Shown here piece by piece: positions 58,212-64,000 of a stretch of DNA of 64,000 bases. This DNA is from Schistosoma mansoni (taxonomy: Eukaryota > Platyhelminthes > Trematoda > Strigeidida > Schistosomatidae). The notes below the pieces were generated by a model. It saw only the letters and a program-made list of their open reading frames with translations, was not told the origin of the DNA and made no database searches. The translations under genes and the position numbers were made by a program. The stretch covers positions 54,664,108 to 54,728,107 of the forward strand of contig NC_031495.1 in NCBI RefSeq assembly GCF_000237925.1. The letters run 5' to 3'. How positions within the stretch are numbered: the stretch's first letter is position 1; each line of letters starts with the position of its first letter.

Positions 58212-58584
58212 ATCAATGGGAAGATTCAAACAAACAATACTAAGTGAATTTAAACTTAACCCCATTGCACAAGCAAGTGGTTATCAGGACTCAGTGGCCG
58301 AGTGGATAACGCGATGGCGTTTGAAGCGAAAGGTACTGGGTTCGAGTTCCAGAGTGAATATCAACTTTGAGATGCAAGTACACCCAGCTGACGAGTCCCA
58401 AATAGGACCGAACCCTCGTCCTCCATTCCACTGCTCGCCACTATCCATCTTTGCTTACAATGCTTGTGAATTACAGCTATATCGAGGCAATACGCACAGT
58501 ATGCACATATGCCAATAAGAGACTGACCAGTTGCAGTCCTAAAACATCAATGAGAATATTCAAACAAACAATACTAAGTGAATT
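58212..58584 (+). mobile_element. Hammerhead SINE (family 1), monomer plus 39-bp terminal redundancy
   Basis: The tRNA-like part (TGGCCGAGTGG; GGTTCGAGTTCC) is followed by a hammerhead (58376-58440), the tail and the spacer. The first and last 39 bp are the same sequence (from ATCAATG to AAGTGAATT, 2 differences), at a 334-bp period. The 13-bp flanks CAAAATATACTAC are at 58199-58211 and 58585-58597. The hammerhead core is damaged (GGACCGAAC where GGACGAAAC is needed). Confidence 0.9.
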
Positions 58585-58851
58585 CAAAATATACTACTGT
58601 TACTGGTAATTTGTCCATACCACTAAGTAATACAATCTTTTCATTGTATAAATAATTTCAAGATTTATAAAAAGTATAATTAACTTTGATTCTTAAAATA
58701 TTTTTTCTACTATAAATTTTACAAAATGTAACATTTAGTGACCGAATTCATAATTATTATGTAACTTAATTCAAGTTATACATTGTACTCTATACAAATA
58801 TTAATTGAAAGAGTGACTTATATCTAAAACATTATGAAGATAATTCAATTT

Positions 58852-59157
58852 CGATAGTTGAGATCAAGAGTCAATTGAAGTTAGATCACTATGTAAAACC
58901 TGGAAGCACTGGACGACTGTTTCATCCTATTGCGAGACTCCTCAGCAGTGCGCATCCACGGTCTCGCCTCACGAGATTCGAAACCAGGATTTATCAGTCT
59001 CGCGCTCGAGCACTTGACCTCTAGATCTCTGAGTCGGCATCCAACGGTGTTAATGTCTAACTTCAACTGATCCACGAAATTGAGCAACACATCCACCATT
59101 GATTCATGATCTCAACTATCGAAATTACTATATTATCCACAAAAACCTCTCCTGATA
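58852..59157 (-). mobile_element. Hammerhead SINE (family 2), full-length, with terminal inverted repeats
   Basis: Minus strand order: 5' arm (TTTCGATAGTTGAGATCATG), about 80 bp, tRNA-like head with B box, hammerhead (58965-58901), 3' arm (CTTGATCTCAACTATCG) complementary to the 5' arm. Flanks ATAATTCAATTT are at 58840-58851 and 59158-59169. The hammerhead has CUGAGGA and GAAA intact, and cleavage triplet GUC. Stem II has a G-U pair and stem III CAGUCG is not self-complementary, so activity is uncertain. Confidence 0.85.
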
Positions 59158-59169
59158 ATAATTCAATTT

Positions 59170-60129
59170 ATTGTTTATTTCTATCACAGATTAACATTTG
59201 CCTGAGAATTGTTTAAAACCAGATAACAATGAATAAATATTTTAGTTAATTTTGAACTATATTAACAATATTCATTTACAGCGATACTGTTGAGGACAGA
59301 ATATACTTAGTAAGTAGATTATATTACATGATAAATATTGTACCAACGTATGCTTCCTGGTTTTAATTGGTTGTCTAATTAACGTCAGTTCGTTATGTGA
59401 AACACCACATTCTTCTTCTTTTTATTATTATATAATCACTTTTAAACAGTCTATTTTGACCGATAAACCACGAGATATAAAATAACTTGAAATCATAGAT
59501 TGTGTAATCGGTTTTTAATGTCTTACAACATCTCATAACAAAATAAACATAAGCATATCCCCAATAAGAAAAAAAACGCACAATAATTATCCACTATGAT
59601 ATTTTAACTAATTCTACTGTTATCATTGAAATTTCACATTCACCTCAGATTTCTAAATGTATGCGCTATTTTCAAACCATTCAATTGTATTCATCACAGC
59701 AATTATTATTGGTAAATTATTGATTCATATGAGTTATTGATAAATTAGTGTATCCATTTCACTTGAGAATCGGATACTGAATATTGAAATTACAGATATT
59801 AATGAAGACCAAAATAATGACATACTTTTGTATGTTTTGCCGAAAAAAAAGACTTTTTTGATTGATTGATTGATTGATTCAAACAAATAGGATTAGTTAT
59901 AATCATTCAGTGATTTATCATTATCATCAGTAAAATGAATTTGTTAAGTATATCTTAATTAATATAGGGAATATGCAAATGTACGTAGAATTCTAATGCC
60001 GACTGTAAGTAGGTAAGTAACAGTTTCAATAACTTCATCGTAAATAATACGTAATTTATTGGAAGATGCATGTAAAACAGAGAGTTTTTCAACCAGTTAT
60101 TGAGATATTAACTTGTTAATGTCAGGAAA
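59170..60129. other. AT-rich non-coding stretch with (GATT)n
   Basis: It contains a GATT tetranucleotide run at 59858-59879. Nothing else is recognised. Confidence 0.6.
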
Positions 60130-60399
60130 AAACAGCTAAAAACTTAGTTATTCACTTGTAAATCACCAAAAAATCCCAGTAGAAAACATTAAATGGTAGT
60201 AATAATTTGATGAATGGAAATTATAGATCAGAAGGGGTTTTGTGGAGATTTCAGTATTTTCATAGTTGAAATCATGAGTCAGTTGAAGCTAGACCACCAT
60301 TTCCATTCATCAAATTATTACTACCATTTAATGTTTTCTACTGGGAGCACTGTGAAGAGTCGGTGATTTACAAGTGAATAACTAAGTTTTTAGCTGTTT
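60130..60399. repeat. Long inverted repeat around a hammerhead-SINE end
   Basis: The left arm (60130-60221) and right arm (60299-60399) are reverse complements over about 90 bp, apart from a ~16-bp replacement in the right arm (near GCACTGTGAAGAGTC). The loop is the family-2 terminus in minus orientation (AGAAGGGGTTTTGTGG to CTAGACCACCAT). The right arm ends at the assembly gap. Confidence 0.75.
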
Positions 60400-60599
60400 N
60401 NNNNNNNNNNNNNNNNNNNNNNNNNNNNNNNNNNNNNNNNNNNNNNNNNNNNNNNNNNNNNNNNNNNNNNNNNNNNNNNNNNNNNNNNNNNNNNNNNNNN
60501 NNNNNNNNNNNNNNNNNNNNNNNNNNNNNNNNNNNNNNNNNNNNNNNNNNNNNNNNNNNNNNNNNNNNNNNNNNNNNNNNNNNNNNNNNNNNNNNNNNN
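60400..60599. other. Assembly gap (200 N)
   Basis: Exactly 200 unknown bases. A family-2 SINE terminus in plus orientation (CTTCAACTGACTCATG) resumes at 60601, so the gap sits inside an inverted SINE arrangement. Confidence 0.99.
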
Positions 60600-61014
60600 G
60601 CTTCAACTGACTCATGATTTCAACTATGAGAATGGAAACTGGCTTAACGCAAGACGAAAAATTCCTTCTATTCTGAACTGATCAACTGAATATAATAACA
60701 TCTAATTGTTGTTATTCAAACTCATGATTACATTGGAAATGAACTAAAAATACATTAAGCTATTGAATTCCAAAAAAGATCAAATGTAAGTCCTTAAGTG
60801 CACTGCTAACCACTATCCAGAAAATAATCAGTTTTCAGATAGCAACTATATTGAGACATGTTTTCAAGTTTCTCAACAATATTATGTAAGACAACTTTGA
60901 CAAGATGATTGCTATCTAAAAACCATTGGAAAACTTACGCTAGTCGGTTATTGACAAATATGCAATAATAACTAGTTTTCTATCGATTACAATTACTTTA
61001 GTCAATCAATGAAA

Positions 61015-63398
61015 CGGGTTCTTTAGCAGAAATAACATTTGACCTCACCGAGAAAACTGCCAAAAGTTGTTTTGTAAATTGTATATATTCATATCATCAT
61101 TATACTTCTGGTGGGGTCAAGTATTTAGATTATTCGTTGAAGCTAGAATATTCCGTCATGTTTGAGATTGTGTTATCTTGCAAGATAGAATACAACATCA
61201 ACATTTCATTAGGTTCTCCGAGCTAGGTAGTTCGGTCAACGTCCCTCTGAACAACATCATCAGCAAAACTTTCATGTAGAAGTAAAGTGTTCGAATTTCA
61301 CCATATATGAATCACAGATTGTCCTATCTGCTTCGATCTTGACTGTTTATTGGCCACCTTTAACCTGTCCATGTCTACATAATTATTTTGACTGTATCTC
61401 CCTTTGATTTGATCATTGGTCGTAAATTTGTCCATAGCTTTACTGGTTGCTTGATAGATTGGATCGACTTCGATGGGATTGTTAATTGCTGATTGACCTC
61501 AGTATTAAGCTTCTAAAAATTCTCTGGTGCTTATAGTATTCTCTTTATCCAACATCTCAACATTGATTCAGTCGAATGTGTGTCCACAGTTATCCACATG
61601 TATTGATGTAAGTGAACTAATGTCATGATGTTTGATCGCTAATCGATGTTCATGTAGGCGAAGGTGAACGAGGCATCCACCATATCCGTTGTAGTGTTCC
61701 TCACAAATGGAATGATTTATTTTGCAAATGATATTCGATTTTTCCTCTCTTGTCATTTCCTTCTTTCACTTGCATACGATCGATTGAAATGAAGTTTTTG
61801 GATTTTGTGCTACACCTATCCCAAAATACTTCAATAATCTCGTTGTGATTTTTGATATACAATTCATATATGATATTATGAGGGATAGTCATTAGATATG
61901 TTTCTTCACTTTTCCTCACTTCAAGTGTGCTGCAGCGTCTTCTCAACCTCCTCAATGAAGTCTGTACACAGTTGATTTTTCGAGCTGTTGGGTTTTTCCT
62001 TGAGTAAATGGGAATTCGATCTGTGCAGGTCGGCTCCCGATTTACTTGAATCTCCAGTTTTCCTGTATGGGATCTGGTGATTAAAACATTTGAGAATTGT
62101 ATCTCTTAGTTCAACTCCTTTTCCATTGTCAACTTGATGTCTTCAAAGATGTTGTTGATCAGATTGTAGGTGTTTTCCAGATCATCGTATTTGGTGATGA
62201 CGAATGTGTAGTCCATTTAACGAATCCACATTTTGAACTCGATCATTGGTAAGATCGAGACTACCAGTCTCATCTGCATTACTAATTCTGAAATAAGTTC
62301 CGATGTTGCTTATCCCATTTGTGTTCCTTCCGTTTGCTCGTAGATTCTATTGTTTAATTGGAAGAATGTTGTTAAGTATAAATCGATGAGTTCGAGTAAA
62401 CTTTGACTTTGAGGCTTCGTGTATTTGTGGGATTCGTGTCACTGGTGAGGAGGAGGGATAGAGTTTCCTCTGTTAAACTTGGTTCACTTGAAGTGAATAA
62501 GGCTGTTATATGGAAACACATGATGGGTTCGTCGTTGTTGATCTGAATCTCTCTAACCTCATCCAGGAATTGTATGTAGGATTTAGAGGAATGATTGGAT
62601 GAATCCACTGAATGTTTCAATATACTTGGGGTTCCTCTTGATTAATTGTATATCGGGGTTCTGGGGAGTGACACACTTGGACGTAGTGCCATGTTTGGTT
62701 TGTGTATTTTCGGCCTACTGTACAATCGAAGAAGCACTGCTCCATTGGGTTTCATTCTCCATTGATCTTGATCTGATATTTGTCCTGTTTTGACAAGCTT
62801 GCTGAAAGTGCTTGAGATTCGGTTGTCTAAAATTTTCATTTGGATTTGTGTCCATTGATTCAAATATGCCGTTTTCTTCAAGTAGTTCCTCAACTTTCCT
62901 GATATGTTCTTCCTTCTCCATAATTATTGTAGTGCATCTTTTATGCACTGGAACTGTGACAATATCTCTTCTAGTTCTGACTTTCTCCACAGCATTCTGT
63001 TCTTGTTCAGTCTGTTGGGTGATGTCTTTCATCCATCGAGTTACCGACACTATGGTTGTTCTTATTTTCTGTTGTGTTTCTTCATTTATTTCCATAGTTG
63101 TGAGTGATGACTCTAGTTTGGTGAATAGTTCTAGTTTTGAGGTTTCACTTGTATTGTATTTCAATGTTTTTCGGAGTAGTTGTTCTTCTATGTTCATGAG
63201 AGGTTGTTTTGACAGGTTGACCACATAGTTGTTTGTGTTTTCTTTTGTGAGTTGCTTTGAAATCTTGATTAGTTTTTTGTTGAGTGTGTTTCTACTTTGT
63301 TCTCTGTGTTGTGTGATTGATATCTTGATCTCTTTTGTCAAGATTGCCAAATATTCTGACGTGACTATTTTTTCCAGATTCCTTCTTTTATCGTCCAT
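61015..63398 (-). pseudogene. Penelope-like element, second family, nearly complete
   Basis: Minus strand. The N-terminal part (63398-62715, 227 codons) includes YVVNLSKQPLMNIEEQLLRK and VPVHKRCTTIIMEKEEHI, matching the NLS and PADKG blocks of Penelope RTs. RT follows in other frames: RLYSRPKIHKPNMALRPSVS (the LPKIHK..LRPIVS block) and KHSVDSSNHSSK..FHITALFTS. The GIY-YIG-type nuclease is at about 61956-61568 (ICKINHSICEEHYNG, then LRLHEHRLAIKHHD). The catalytic YVDD region is not readable. The 3' boundary near 61015 is approximate. Confidence 0.82.
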
Positions 63399-63631
63399 GA
63401 CATGTTTTTATTTGTGAACCTTGTAGTTTTCATCATTTATCACTAAGTGTACCCTTCGCCTTCCACTTTTTTCAGCAATTCTCCTTCCGATTAGACAGTT
63501 GATTGGTAGTTTGTATCTTACACTTGTTGGAAGAACATGCTGGCGAAGGCATTCGTGGAGACAGTAAAATTGTTCTCAAGTGGCCGCTTGCTATTAAATC
63601 TTTCATGTTTTACTATTCAGTATGTTTTAAT

Positions 63632-64000
63632 CACATGGCATTAGTGCTTGAATTCACTAACTTCTAGTCTGTGACATGTTGGTAGATGCAGACTACTTGG
63701 TTGGAGTCCGCGTGACTATCGTAATCAATGGTTGGAGACTCTGTGTGACATGGATCAGAATCAATTACAATGGCGTACGTGTATACACTCTTTATTTTCC
63801 CTTAAACCGTGAGAATAAAATTGCTTCATATCTATCTTTCTGTAATATATCCTTATATACAACCTTTCTCTATATACTACCACCACTAAATTAATTACTT
63901 CTATGAATCCGGTGTTCATCTTGTTGTGCTAACGAGGTATGGCAACTTGGACCGATGCATATATGTGCCTGGTCCTACGTTGTAGCTGACTGACTGACTG
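63632..64000 (+). mobile_element. RTE family A 3' end, cut by window edge
   Basis: It matches 16955-17323 closely (CTTGAATTCACTAACTTC, GAGTCCGCGTGACTATCG) and ends in a (CTGA)n run at the last base. The element may continue a few repeats beyond the window. Confidence 0.9.

Noticed and set aside
62812-63228. 138-codon hydrophobic plus-strand frame (membrane protein)
   Set aside because: It is the antisense shadow of the Penelope-like coding region, which shows conserved blocks on the minus strand.
1-64000. CRISPR arrays, bacterial operons, riboswitches
   Set aside because: No regularly spaced short repeats, Shine-Dalgarno-led gene clusters or known riboswitch folds. The DNA is clearly that of an intron-rich metazoan.

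Overview
The window looks like genomic DNA of a blood fluke (Schistosoma); I cannot fix the species. The reasons are AT-rich DNA with intron-split genes, several schistosome-type retroelement families (RTE-like and CR1/jockey-like LINEs, Ty3/Gypsy, Penelope-like), and many SINE-like units with a tRNA-like head and a hammerhead ribozyme of the schistosome 'Sm-alpha' kind. All alignments are by eye against remembered families or between copies inside the window.

Three host genes can be rebuilt from splice sites and reading phase. (1) Two 3' exons of a ferritin-like gene, + strand, 3919-6201, with the 5' exons not seen. (2) A complete three-exon R3HCC1/R3HCC1L-like gene, - strand, 13096-8797, 245 aa. 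(3) A complete ten-exon TMEM120 (TACAN) gene, + strand, 37549-50969, 369 aa. Its first four introns are 29-48 bp. Its last five are 0.5-5.1 kb and three of them carry transposons.

Layout: 0-7 kb, hammerhead SINEs and the ferritin 3' end; 7.3-8.2 kb, RTE relic; 8.8-13.1 kb, R3HCC1L; 14.7 kb, MITE-like inverted repeat; 15.3-20.2 kb, an RTE copy nested in a 525-bp-class non-autonomous element, a solo LTR, and a second RTE copy; 20.8-22.7 kb, CR1-like relic; 23.4-27.6 kb, a defective Gypsy element with near-identical 575-bp LTRs, interrupted by other insertions; 28.4-29.8 kb, CACTA-like transposase relic (- strand); 30.2-32.5 kb, third RTE family (- strand); 34.4-37.3 kb, CR1-like relic ending about 0.2 kb before the TMEM120 start codon; 37.5-51 kb, TMEM120 with nested RTE, LTR, hammerhead and Penelope insertions in its introns; 51-60 kb, mostly non-coding, with an LTR-like repeat pair and three hammerhead SINEs; 60.4-60.6 kb, a 200-N assembly gap beside a long inverted repeat; 61-63.4 kb, a Penelope-like element (- strand); 63.6-64 kb, an RTE 3' end running off the window.

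The most interesting layer is how the small hammerhead elements moved. One copy (58212-58584) is a 334-bp monomer plus 39 bp of terminal redundancy between 13-bp target duplications, as expected for insertion from a circular or multimeric RNA. Others are inverted in the manner of twin-primed LINE insertions, and one shares its target site with an RTE tail. A separate ~525-bp element shares its 3' tail with an RTE family and has a 5' domain that can form a pseudoknot.
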